From Brachycybe producta (lineage: Eukaryota; Arthropoda; Diplopoda; Playtdesmida; Andrognathidae): a DNA stretch of 64,000 bases. The notes beneath the pieces are model-generated. The model was not told the origin of the DNA. It did no database searches and worked only from the letters and a program-made list of their open reading frames with translations. The translations under genes and the position numbers were made by a program. Position 1 is the first letter of the stretch; every line of letters starts with the position of its first letter. The stretch covers positions 7,970,390-8,034,389 of the forward strand of contig JAUPFP010000002.1 in NCBI GenBank assembly GCA_036925085.1, given 5' to 3'. This document shows positions 53,119-63,242 of this stretch, in pieces.

Positions 53119-54228
53119 TTTTTTTTTTCAATAGTAGAAAATCGGAATTCTTTCAGATAAGATCTACGAAAGAAAATACGTTAAAATCAATTTAAACCTT
53201 TTAAAAATCTATTTTTGTCTTTTTCTTACTGTTCGTTTATTCAATGCGGTTTAATTTAAACAAAATTCCTTTAAAAGAAATACATTTTGACGCATTTAAA
53301 ACATTTAATGCTTTAGAAAACAATAGTCACTTTATGTTTAAGAATAGTGATAAGTGGTCGCCATTTTGTTTGTTAAACAAGAATAAGTCGTCGCCGATAA
53401 GTTTTCTAACTTTTTAGTCGCCGCCGCCGCCAATACTAATATTGGAAATAACGCTGTGAAAGTCATTCGAGAACCCAAATTTATTACATTATGACGTCAC
53501 ATCATATAGGTGCATTTTAAGACACACTACTGTTCTTTGTTAGTCTCAAGATCTTTTTGCCTAATTATCATATACTTAAGTTTTATCTAATACCTAGTAC
53601 ACACGTGATACTTTAAATGCATTTAAATAATAAATGTGTTCTACAGAGCCCTGTGAAGGGCAAACAAACAATATGTCGAATTCAATTTATTCAGTTAATA
53701 ATCTCAAAATATTGAGTTAATAATTATTAATTAAATAATAATATATACATGTATATACTATTGACAAAATGTACTGATTTAGTATTTCAATTTAAAATAT
53801 TAATTAATAAAGTCAATTTTTATTTGGTTTATGTCCTTAACTGGATTCCGTAAAATTCACCTAAACACATTTAATTTGAATTCATTTAACTTGTGTCTTG
53901 TGAGGACCCTGTCCTCATGACTTAACAACACTGCCGTGACGTCATACATTTGACGTCATTGCACCTGTTCTCTCCCTTCTCTTTCGCCCCTTCTTCTTAG
54001 AAAAGAGAAAGAATGTTTCGTGCATGCTGTTGCTAGGCAACGAAGCAAGACGACTGCATGTGTGATCAGAGGAGCCTGGGAAATGCAACCAGCCTCCATA
54101 ATTCTGTCATCACTCTGTCTGTTTTCTATTTTCTTTCTAATAAAAGTTCTAAAGATGTATTACACTTTTGACAGCAAAAGTCTAATCTTACTCACACTTT
54201 CGATACTTTTAATGTTCTTTTAATGATT
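53119..54228. other. Upstream region of the C3orf38-like gene
   Basis: This is non-coding DNA between two head-to-head genes. Near 53390-53440 a CGCCG-rich patch and a CGCCATTTTG word stand out from the AT-rich background and could belong to the C3orf38-like promoter. A plus-strand frame at 54020-54223 has no family match. Confidence 0.4.
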
Positions 54229-54290
54229 ATTGCATAGCTCAACATTGGCACATTAATCCTGTGAAATGGCCCAATGTTGAGCATAGCAAT
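54229..54290. repeat. Inverted repeat next to the LTR-like cassette
   Basis: CTCAACATTGG (54238-54248) pairs perfectly with CCAATGTTGAG (54271-54281). Pairing extends imperfectly outward to 20 bp on each side (54229-54248 and 54271-54290), around a 22-base loop. Confidence 0.8.
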
Positions 54291-55110
54291 AAAGTGATTT
54301 TGACATGTTCCCCGGAGTGCCCATAGAGTTACATGGTGACCCGGGAGGTTGTGTTCATTTACATATTGTCAAATGATTGGTCAACGAATATCACATGATC
54401 AGGATTGCATGTGTATATAAGTTGAGCATTCATGAATTGTAAGGGTCGTTGTTCTTGTTTCTGATGTGTGGCCGGTGGCTATGCCCAGCCACCTGGCTAG
54501 AGTTCTGTTTTGATTATGTGTGGCCGGAGGCTATGCCCGACTAGCCACTAGAGGTCATAGAATGTTACTGTTGAGAGAAGAGGCTGATTCCGGAACCAGG
54601 ATAACTAGGACCTGCTGAGAGTCAAGAGCCTGCTGCCTCTACAACCGCATCGAGCCGAGGACGGACCTGATGACGTAACTAATGATGGGCCAAGAAGACA
54701 GACAAAGGAGGACAACGCAGTAATCGATTCGAACCACAATAATACTCTGATCGATCACTTATGTTTGTAACTATAATTGTATTGCTGAGAACATGACAAG
54801 AGCTATTAATAAATGGTAATAAACGTCTATGGGTTTATTTCCTTAATGCTGTCATGTCCAATCAATAATAGAAACGGAACAGGAAGGGTAATTTGCAGTG
54901 GCTGCGCTGAAAAGAAGAGTCGACAGCCGGTTCTCCGTCCCCTGTATGCGCAAGTAGTGTCTGTAGTGTAAGGAACACTACCAGTAAGGGGGCCTCTCTT
55001 GTGCTATTTAGAAGGAATAGTCGTCTGCTAAAGCCGTCTGCTCAAACGATAGCAGACGAATCTCTGGCAGCGTGAACGGTAGCGAGAGGGGAAAGCTTAC
55101 AGTCTGTACA
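54275..55110 (+). mobile_element. LTR-like cassette, probable solo LTR or decayed retroelement 5' end
   Basis: The segment 54275-54881 begins TGTT and ends AACA, the usual inverted ends of LTRs. It carries an inverted CCAAT word (ATTGG at about 54376), a TATA box (TATATAAG near 54413) and two AATAAA signals near 54809 and 54818, in the order U3, R, U5. Inside, the words TGTGTGGCCGG and GGCTATGCCC occur twice about 65 bases apart. After the right end comes TGGCTGCGCTGA near 54901, which might be a tRNA primer site, then GC-richer leader-like sequence to about 55110. No gag or pol frame follows and no target duplication was established. It could instead be an unrelated promoter-like repeat. Confidence 0.4.
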
Positions 55111-55415
55111 AGGTATTAAAATAAATGTAAAACAATTTTAACGTTTTTATAACGTTTTTAACGTTTTTAATTATTTTAAAGATTGTTTGTTGTTTGAAAA
55201 TTACTTTTCAGATAATTTGGTTGTGAAATGCACCGAATCGCTCGATTGAAGCTGTTCTGGAGAAGGAGCTATCTTTGTAAAATGTAGTGAAGTAAAATTC
55301 GCAAGTGCTGCCATCTATTAACGATTCTGATTACTATATTTGGCGCACTAATGTTTTTGTTGTTGTTATTTTCGTGTTTTTCTTTCGTCTTTTTCAGTTT
55401 TGATCGAATGGAAAA

Positions 55416-58400
55416 ATGTTGCACGAACTTTTGGTTGCACTTTATGGATATCCAGGAAGCATTTTCACGTTAACAGCTAATAACGAGATACAAGTGAGTT
55501 TAATTACAGATAAAATATGCGAAATTTAGCATGGAATGCATTGTTTTCATCTCAAAGTGACAGAAGAACGTTTGGAAATTCCTTTAATTTGTAGCCGGTT
55601 ACCCTCTTGCCGCAGGTTGCACAACGTTTTCCCCTTGTTTTCCCACTTTTGGCGCAACCTATATTACAACATTGAGAGGAATGTTAACAATTATTAGAAT
55701 CTAGAAGGGTAAATGAAAGAGCATTACACATTTTTATGACAATATCTTTAAAATAACCCTTCTATAGCATTTTGAAAAAGACTTAAATGGCAACAACAAA
55801 AAAAGGAGCGCAGGTATTTTTTCTATCGCTAGCCTCTAAGCTAAGGCTGTAAGCTTGCGCCAATGTCGTGAAATAAGGCGAAAAAGATGTATAATCTGCT
55901 GCATAGAGGCTAAATGGCTGATAATCAAAAGAACTTCTTTTGCAGTTTGCTTCGAGGTTAGCGTTTTTGCCGATCTCCGACGTTCTAAAATGAAAGCTGG
56001 TTTTGTTTTTGACAGATTGTGGACAATTTACCTTTTTGTCATACTGGAGAAAAATCCATTCTGAATCGTATTTGTCGATTGGCAACGTCTCATTATCGTC
56101 TTTTGAGCTTTATCAAAGATAAAACGAATTGGGAATGTCGTACGAACGAAGGTGGAATCTATATTCAAGTGTTTTGCAGCAGTCTTAAGAATGCTTTAGC
56201 TCCTTACCGGCAATCTATACTCAAACTCGAACAAGAGATTTTAAGAGATCCACACTTGTCTGTTACTCATGTACAATACTCTTTAGAAAAGGTAAAGACG
56301 AGAAAGTAAGGGGATTTGGAGAGTTCGTTTACATATTTTTTTTTTTAGTTTCAGTTTCTCCTTCCGGCTCTTGTACATCTCGTAGAGGAAATCGCGTCGA
56401 AAAAGGTCATGGAAAAAAACGTTTGAAGCTGGTTTTATTGATATGTAAAATGTATATTATGCTTCGATGGGTACACTGACAAACCGATTGCATTATTAGG
56501 CGCCGATAAGTTAAGGTTTTTGATAGGGATGAGACATTCGAATCCCGCGATATTCGAAAACTGGAATCTTCGCGCTTCTTTCGTCTTTCGAATCCTAACC
56601 TAAAAAAAAAAAACAGTTAAAAATTTCGGTAAAATCAGTTTTTAACTCCAATTGACGTCAAAAAAACGGCGATTGTTGCAATTTCGGTGTTGTACCCGGA
56701 TCACCAATATCACCATGTGGCCTGACCCTGAGTGCCACACTGGTTATTATTAATAATTTAATATTTAATAGATAACACAACATATCTCATGATTATACGA
56801 GACGCAAGTTATAATTTTTTCCTTTAAAAAAACGTGACTTTTTCTAAATTGACGGTTTTTGAAGCATTTAATTAATATTTTAATTGTCATATTTCACATA
56901 TTCACATTTTTTTTTGTTTAAAATTAATAATAAAGACGAATTTAAGATCAAGGAGTGATTGCAATGCACTTCAGTATTTAATGAAGCTTTCAAATAATAT
57001 ATTTTTTGAAAATAATTAAAAGTATTGCTATTATATTGGTATCGGCCGATTATTTTTTACTGAACAATCGGCAAAATAAACGCCAATAGCAGCAAAATTA
57101 TAGTGTCAGTCGAGTTTTAATTTTTTATCTGTTTCTGTTTTAAGGCAAAAGGATGTGAGATCCTCGAAATCGTTCATTCTCATTCGTCTTCCGGCTTGCC
57201 AATCGTTTCGTCAGTTATGAAGAAGTAATTTTTTTTTATGGTTACAATCTATGTTTGGTTAACATTTCGGTTAATCCTGTGTTTTGTTTGTTTCTCGTAA
57301 GGATTCTGTGTACGTGTCATGGAGTTCTTTTTCGTACTCTTGCCGAATGGCTTCTTTACGGAATTCTCGAAGATCCATACGGAGAGTTCTTTGTTGGCGT
57401 ATCATGTGAACAGCGTTCGGAAGCGGACAAAACAGAAACGGAAAAGGTTTTCATTGAAATTGACAACTAACAAACGTTTGCATTATTTCTAAATGTTGAG
57501 AATTTAAGGTTTAAAAACTAATATTAAGTTTGTGAAAAGAGGTTAAAGATGTTTTTATGACGATATCTTTTATAATAAACGTTTTAAATTTCTCTATAAT
57601 CTTTATTTTGGTTAGATACACTGTACTCGTTTTACAATTTTTCACGCAGATCGAAGCCAAAGATGGTCGAATTGACGTTCCTAAAAGTACTTTCTTATTG
57701 AAAGGACAGATGATACCGAGTTACATTCCGATTCATGTTGCCGAAACTATTTTATTTGTCGGCGAGTCGGTTCATATGTTTGAACGGAGCAGATCTTCGA
57801 ATGCTTTGTGTGATCTCGACAGCGATTCCTCGATTCTACGAGACAAGAAGGACGGTTTCGCTCGAGATTTGTATGAGTTGCAACAGAATGAAGACATGCA
57901 GATCGCTAAACTCGAGATGATCGTCGATAAAATAAGATGTTGCATTTCAGAAGTAAAAAAAATTAATGTTTCTCAGTTTTATTTCTTCTTCTAATTTTCA
58001 AATTTTAAACTATAAAAAAAGGAATCTAATAATAGTATTTTATGATTATGTTTTTGGAAAAAAAGATGAAAATTTTAACGAAGTTAAAAGTGGAAAACGA
58101 AAATTGTCTTTTCTATAAAAAAAAAATTCTTCTTAGAAGTGGTCTGTCCAAATTTCGTTTCAAAAGTTCTTCTGGTTTAATCTTTAGTATCTGTGGACTC
58201 TAGTCGTCGTAAACTCCGATCTCGAAAGTCATCTTAGAGCATTGAAGGACTTCTATTTGCTCGGACGTGGCGATATCTTCACTGCTTTCATCGAACAGTC
58301 CACTTCTCTTCTCAACAAGTCACCAACGACGAACACGCATTACTGTTCGTTTCGATACTCATAAAAACGAGTCTGTTTTTTTGTTTTAACAACGTCATCT

Positions 58401-59822
58401 TTTTTTCTTTCAGTGGTAAAACAAACGTTCCGTTCGTGCTGCATTGCGGCACTTCACGACGATGATCCGTCTTTGGAGAATTTTAGTTTTTTTGTCGATC
58501 AGAAACCAAAAGGTGAACAAACTTGTTAAGATTTGAAATTAAAAGTCTGCATTTGTGACTCGAGTTTATTGCTGATGTTGTAGCAAATCTTGGAGGCGTA
58601 CAACTGTTTCGAACTGGTCACTCGTCAGTAACCGGTTGGAATTGTTTGAGGATCGAATATTTGATATCGTGGCCACTTCATACGATATTTATACCGGATA
58701 TTATGGAAAAGTGAGAAACTGTTTAAACATTCGGTGCCTTTTAGATGTTAAATTGACATTTTTAGATTACTTTAAAAATTATTATAGTTCGTTTTCAAAG
58801 AATTAAATTGTGGAGGGCTAAAGTAACTTAATGACTCAATAATGAGTTATTATTATTTACCGGTACTTAAGAAACTATGCACCAGAAGGCTGCTACGCTA
58901 CAAACGTTGAATTAAAATTGCTAAAAGTACAAAGTAAATCAAAATATTTAAGAAATGTTTTGTACCTTCAAAAGCCCTTTTTTAAATTATTTTTTTGGTT
59001 AAATATTAAAACTAGGTTTTTTTTGGCATATTTTTTTCATTTTTTGGCAAATTTTCTTCATTTTTTCCCATAAGTTATGAAGTTTTGATTTATTTTTTCT
59101 AGGTTCAATGTTGTCTTTCAGTTTTTACTATACGTGAAACGAGTCCAAATCGAACTACAAAAGTGCTGGGCATTACAGATTGAAGCGAAACACTGTCGAG
59201 AAGGAGTCGGAGATCCGGTGAAATGGCAACTACGATCTAGCATGGCGTTTATCGTAGACAACTTCCAGTATTATCTTCAGGTTTTATTTTTATTCTCTAA
59301 TCAGTTCGAAAGAATATGTTCTCATCCTTTTGTTATTTTCTTCTTATAGGTTGACGTTTTAGAATGTCAATATAAAATCTTACTCGAAACAATAAAAGAG
59401 ACTCGTGACTTTCAACTAGTTCAAAATGCTTTCCATACGTTCATGACGAATATTTTGGTTCAGACGTTTCTCTTGATGAAACCCGTAATTTCTCATTTCA
59501 CTACGACATTCGTCTCTTATCGTACAACTAACGAACCATTTTCTTTACATTTATTCTAAAGGTTTCGAAATGTTTGCAAGAATTTCTCGACCTGTGTCTC
59601 TCGTACTGTGCAATTCTTTCGAATTCTCGAAAGTCCGACTCGTCTCAAGTACAGACTTACTTGAAGCAGTTCGACGTTCATTCAGCACTTTTACTTAAAG
59701 TTCTGTCTGGAATACAAAGCCATCAATCTAGTCAGCACATCTCTCAGTTCTTGATGAGAGTCGACTATAATAAATATTTCTCACGTATGGACAGTAAGAC
59801 GTTACCCACTGTGAAGAATTGA
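55416..59822 (+). CDS. TUBGCP4: Gamma-tubulin complex component 4 (GCP4), complete, 12 exons
   Basis: GCP4 is a structural subunit of the gamma-tubulin ring complex that nucleates microtubules at centrosomes. Exons: 55416-55493, 56016-56291, 56349-56405, 57145-57224, 57302-57446, 57650-57952, 58188-58344, 58414-58512, 58584-58710, 59103-59280, 59350-59484, 59562-59822. Phases are consistent throughout and give 631 residues (human 667). It starts MLHELLVALYGYPGSIFT, like human MIHELLLALSGYPGSIFT. Other matches are LEQEILRDPHLSVTHVQYSL (GRIP1 region), MIPSYIPIHVAETILFVGES, LKDFYLLGRGDIFTAFIE, VDNFQYYLQVDVLE and the C-terminal DYNKYFS. The acidic linker after FFVG is shorter than in human, which accounts for most of the length difference. 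ATG 55416 is chosen because it matches the family start; an out-of-frame ATG lies eight bases upstream at 55408. A TTTTTCAG just before it could be an acceptor for an untranslated exon. Confidence 0.97.
55494..56015. other. TUBGCP4 intron 1 with decayed repeats
   Basis: Carries a family A left arm (TTAGAATCTAGAAGGGTAAA, 55694-55713). A second piece, CTAGCCTCTAAGC to GCATAGAGGCTAAATGG (55829-55918), has inverted ends like those at 63465-63665. Confidence 0.55.
56406..57144. other. TUBGCP4 intron 3 containing a dispersed repeat
   Basis: Bases 56525-56770 match, in reverse, 17940-18120 in Islet intron 3: TTCGGTGTTGTACCCGGATC corresponds to GATCCGGGTACAACACCGAA. Both copies then continue into TTATTAATAATTTAATATTT. 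No exon is present. Confidence 0.65.
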
Positions 59823-59888
59823 AAGGTTATAATTTTTCTTTATTTAATAATATTTCGTTCATGTTCAAGAAAAAAATGTTACATTGAA
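59823..59888. other. 66-base gap between convergent TUBGCP4 and HAX1 stop codons
   Basis: A minus-strand AATAAA (complement of TTTATT at 59839-59844) lies 45 bases past the HAX1 stop and is a good poly(A) signal. On the plus strand no AATAAA is close to the TUBGCP4 stop. The nearest variant is ATTAAA at 59888-59893, which overlaps the HAX1 stop codon. If it is used, the two mature mRNAs overlap in antisense. Confidence 0.55.
59839..59844 (-). terminator. Poly(A) signal of HAX1
   Basis: Canonical AATAAA on the minus strand, 45 bases downstream of the HAX1 stop codon and 17 bases past the end of the convergent TUBGCP4 coding region. Confidence 0.6.
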
Positions 59889-61907
59889 TTAAATATCTGG
59901 TTTCTTTAATGGCAAGAATTTCTCGAATAACTTTGAAAACAGTTTCGGAGCCGTTTCGTCGCCGCCGTAAAGTTGCGGCAAATTTTCTCTCGAGTCTTTC
60001 AGTTGTTTCGAAGAAGAAGAAGGTGTCGACCATTCTCTATCGAAATCCTCGAGGTTTTCTATTGGAAGTAAACGTTTTGTGTAAAGGTGTAAGCTGCTTT
60101 TAAAGTGTAATCGAACTCGGATTATATACTGTCTTACAGAAGCAAAATTAAGAGAAACTTCAAAGTGTTTCAGAAAAGTATTTTCATGCTGATATATTTT
60201 AAATAAGCTTTTTATATTCTTTTTTAAAAAAATCAGCCAACTTTAAGACGATATTTTTCTGTTCAATTTTTGTCTATAAAAAGTTTATTTTGGAAAATAT
60301 TAACATTAAAATACTATTAAGTGATTCAGCTACCCATTTTAGTTTTTAACACATTTTCAATTTCTCCTTTGTTAATCGCTTACTTTCATCCATGTTAACA
60401 AAGTTCTCCTCATGTTCTTGAGTTCCGGTTTTGTCTTTTCTTGTAATAATGCTGTGCGAACGATCGCCGACCTTTCTTGTAACGATCGTCTCCTTGTTTC
60501 CGTAGCCATCGCTTTTTGTACAACGTTCTTCGACTTTCTACGTGAAACCGAAGAAAACGGGTTGGTTTTGTTACTTTTATGCAAAAATTATAAGAAATTA
60601 TGAAAATAAACTAAGGTGTAAAGATAATTTTCATGATATCTTTAAAAGTAAACTTTTTATGGCAGTTTTAACTCAGTATTATGAGTTTGTCTTATTGAAA
60701 CTGTCATAAAAAGTTTATTTCTAAAAGATATCATTCATGATGTCTTCGTTTACTCATCTAGCTTTGAATAAATCATGAAAATCTCTCATAAGATGCTTTA
60801 AAAAAGCATTCTATCACATTTTCTGCATCATAGAAAAAAACGATTTCGCTTTTAACGTAGTTTTCATTACTCCATCTGCTCCTCTGATCTTAGTCATAGT
60901 TGTGCTTCTGAAAAACGATCTTCCGATTTGCGGTCTGTCAATGGTGGGTTCCGCGTTACGATTCGTCAAAACATTTCCAAGTCCTCGTTGCGAAACGTCA
61001 ACGTCTAAATCTAAAGGTAATAAACAATTAAACAGTTTAAAAAAAACTGTTTAGACAGAAGTATATCTGGTATTTATACCGGTATCTTTAAAGTTGCTTC
61101 GATCTTCAATGTTTGGTTTAGACCAAAAACGAGACTGCAATAGAACCAAAAAAAAATGTAAAAATTCACGTTGATAACCAATGAATTTCAGTGTAGTACC
61201 CAAGGATGCGTTCGTATCTGTTCATCAGATGGAGTTAAAGGCTTCTCATTTGGTTGTTTCAACATCCGATCTCGAATTGGAACATTTGGCTCAATGTCCG
61301 GTTTCAATTCACTCCCTTTAACAAAAAACAAGTTTCAAATTTGTTGTTAAAACAGTTTTGTATCGTAAGTACCGTAGTTATCAAATGATGGCCCATTGAA
61401 ATCCATGAAGCCAAAACTTTTGAAGATGTCTTCGAAATGTCGCTCGAAGTGTCGAAACATCTCATTCGGTTCAGTAAATAGAGACTGGAATGGATCGAAC
61501 CCGTCTGTTCTATCGAAATTTTCATCTTCCCAGAAATCCTGAGGCCCATCTGGTACCCTGAAATTTAAATGTCATTTACATATTTTATCAGTAATATATA
61601 GTAACTTAAGGTACACAAAATCACATATTTGAAGCCATATATTTAACATCAAATGGAGATAATTAGACGACAGATTTAACATGAAACGCAATGTCAAATA
61701 AGCCATATTCCTTCAACCCTAACATTCCTGTATGAATGACTTCATTAACATATTGTGCAAAAAGATGGCTAATGCCTTTCTCCGCGCCTTTCGCAATTGT
61801 CATTGCATTAAAGGCAATGATTTCTTTACATTATTTCTATTTAATCAGTTATTCATGTCTTATTTAACATACCCACGATCAGGAAAACCAAAAAACCGTC
61901 TAAACAT
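59889..61907 (-). CDS. HAX1: HAX1 (HCLS1-associated protein X-1) homologue, complete, seven exons
   Basis: HAX1 is a mostly mitochondrial anti-apoptotic and chaperone-adaptor protein, partner of HS1/cortactin and of HtrA2/CLPB pathways in vertebrates. Exons: 61907-61873, 61557-61373, 61315-61200, 61134-61080, 61010-60871, 60537-60384, 60058-59889. Phases 2, 1, 0, 1, 0, 1 all agree, giving 284 residues (human 279). It starts MFRRFFGFPDRG, like the human RGFFGFPGPR motif. An acidic/Phe-rich part follows (DEN, FERHFEDIFKSFGFMDF), then RDRMLKQP, DLDVDVSQRGLGNVL (human DLDSQVSQEGLGPVL), GRSFFRSTTMTKIRGADG and KVEERCTKSDG (human DGIVEERRTVVDSEG). The C-terminus FEKFLPLKKPDI corresponds to the final Leu/Phe-rich helix. 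An in-frame TAG about 25 bases upstream supports this ATG. The family is disordered and poorly conserved, yet the collinear motifs make the call firm. Confidence 0.92.
60106..60371. repeat. Family A inverted-repeat element filling HAX1 intron 6
   Basis: The left arm runs from TCGAACTCGG through AGAGAAACTTC and GTATTTTCATG. The right arm carries TACTATTAAGTGATTCAGC, then CATTTTCAATTTCTCC. These are the family A terminal blocks. The intron is 60059-60383 (325 bases), so the element makes up most of it and its right end lies about 13 bases from the splice donor of exon 6. Confidence 0.7.
60610..60770. repeat. Family A/C element in HAX1 intron 5
   Basis: Arms TTTTCATGATATC with AGTAAACTTTTTATG on the left and CATAAAAAGTTTATTT with GATATCATTCATGA on the right form an inverted repeat. 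The core words match those of other copies in the window. Intron 5 spans 60538-60870. Confidence 0.65.
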
Positions 61908-62198
61908 CTTAAGAAAACTCCTTTTTCGCTATCGAAATGCAAAACCAGATTATGCAATATCAAGTCACACTAGCATAAGAGGACTTCCACAGCGTTTTTC
62001 TATATTTGAGCGCTAATGTTGCGCTTTATTTCTGTTAATGTCAGTTCTACAATTGTTTTTAATTTCTTAACACTAGATGGCAGGACCACCGTAATGGTTG
62101 TCTATCACTGCCGTCACAAAGCCGCTGTGAATTCTGTCGCCATTCTATGCCGTTTCTGTCGTTTTACAATTGCAAGAGGGATCAGTTCTGCTTAAATT
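61908..62198. promoter_or_regulatory. Candidate shared 5' region of HAX1 and the next plus-strand gene
   Basis: Between the HAX1 start and the plus-strand kinase-like gene there is a CpG-richer patch (about 62080-62165, including GTCGCCATTC and CCGTTTCTGTCG) in otherwise AT-rich DNA. A good plus-strand donor ATT/GTAAGT follows at 62198/62199. A divergent promoter and an untranslated plus-strand exon are plausible, but no transcription start can be read. Confidence 0.35.
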
Positions 62199-62363
62199 GT
62201 AAGTATTTATTGATATTAATTACTTATACAATGTAAAATTATATGCCAAGTGAGGAAAACAACTTTTAATGTATGTTTTTTTTTTCGCGCGTTTCTTAAG
62301 AATAAATGGGTTTCGTAACCGGTTAGCGTATTTTGTAACCGGTGTTTCTCTTAATTTTGAAAG

Positions 62364-62398
62364 ACGACGACAAAGAGCGATGAATCTCGAACAGTATG
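62364..62398 (+). other. Possible short exon of the plus-strand gene
   Basis: A 35-base segment is bounded by an AAAG acceptor-like end and a GTAAGC donor. It contains an ATG (MNLEQY) that reaches no long frame when joined to nearby segments. It may be an untranslated exon before the kinase-like start at 63181, or chance. Confidence 0.2.
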
Positions 62399-63180
62399 GT
62401 AAGCAATTTTACTTTTCATTGGTTTTTTTTTTAAACTAGATTTTTTGAATTTAAGTTTATTATGAGTGTCCGTCATTAAAACGCGGATAAAAAGCAAAAC
62501 GACTTGCCATACATTCATACATATTAATGATATTCTAGTGAATCTCGTACCTGATTTTCTTCTATGTCTTTCCCCTTGCTCACTACTTTTTAGCAATGTT
62601 ACCAATGACCGGTGTCTTATTTTCAGCTGGCGGCAAATGAAAGCTGACTAGCTGAGCAGACGATTGAACGGTCACGGAAGTGAAACTCACCTGTTTTTTT
62701 TTCTCTCATATGATCAGATGTTGTTGAGTTTATTGTTATAGCTAGGGTAGCTAGTGAGAAAGAAAGAAAAAACGATTCTCATTTGCATTTAGCCGTGAAT
62801 GGCACAAAGGCTGAAGAGAAGGAAGAAGGTCGAAAAACCAGGTAGAAATGGATGAAACAGGTGAAGGAGGAGGAGGAGGAGGAAGAGGACTACGAAGAGA
62901 CAGATTCATTCGTACAAAATGTAGCGGGAATTACACTCATCGTCATCTATTCACTCGGTCAATGATCAGTTTTTTTTGCCGGTTGTTGTCAATGGTAAAG
63001 TGCGTGTTGTGGCTACCAGTGTTGCCGATTAAGTTTTAATTGCTTATTTTTTTTTTGGTTTGTTTGTTGGCATAATTATAATTATTTGATTGTATTAATA
63101 ATGCAATTTACAAGAAGTGCAACTGAACAATTATTATCATTATATTGAGATGAACGGTTAAAGAAAATATCGCCAAAAAA
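62399..63180. other. Region upstream of the DAPK-like start
   Basis: A plus-strand frame at 62848-63039 encodes a Gly-rich low-complexity start and no recognisable domain, so I do not call it a gene. There is a GGA/GAG-rich stretch near 62850-62900. Nothing else is supported. Confidence 0.4.
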
Positions 63181-63242
63181 ATGGTTGTGTTTAAAAGGGA
63201 TTCATTTGAGGAACTGTACGACGTCCATGAGGACATTGGAAG
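63181..63242 (+). CDS. First coding exon of a DAPK-like protein kinase (partial gene)
   Basis: ATG in an excellent context (six A before ATGG) opens MVVFKRDSFEELYDVHEDIG, then two bases of a split codon (AG, so Arg or Ser) and a GTTTGA donor. It aligns without gaps, from the first Met, with the beginning of death-associated protein kinases (MTVF... YYD..EELGS). There it stops at the first Gly of the nucleotide-binding loop. DAPKs are calmodulin-regulated Ser/Thr kinases in apoptosis and autophagy. The rest of the kinase must lie right of 64000, since no VAIK or HRD-type exon is visible before the edge. CASK and other CAMK-group kinases have similar starts and cannot be excluded. The weak donor lowers certainty. 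Confidence 0.5.

Noticed and set aside
54020..54223. 67-residue plus-strand frame with a hydrophobic C-terminal half
   Set aside because: Possible membrane segment but no homologue recognised, no splice signals, and it abuts the fold-back/LTR-like region.
60372..60584. 70-residue minus-strand frame rich in Arg and Lys
   Set aside because: Wrong frame of HAX1 exon 6; the frame that continues the HAX1 phases reads KVEERCTKSDG.
61304..61549. 81-residue minus-strand frame beginning MGLRISGK
   Set aside because: Wrong frame of HAX1 exon 2; the correct frame reads VPDGPQDFWEDENF.
62093..62197. 34-codon plus-strand frame beginning MVVYHCRHK
   Set aside because: No homology recognised; more likely an untranslated exon or promoter sequence between HAX1 and the kinase-like gene.
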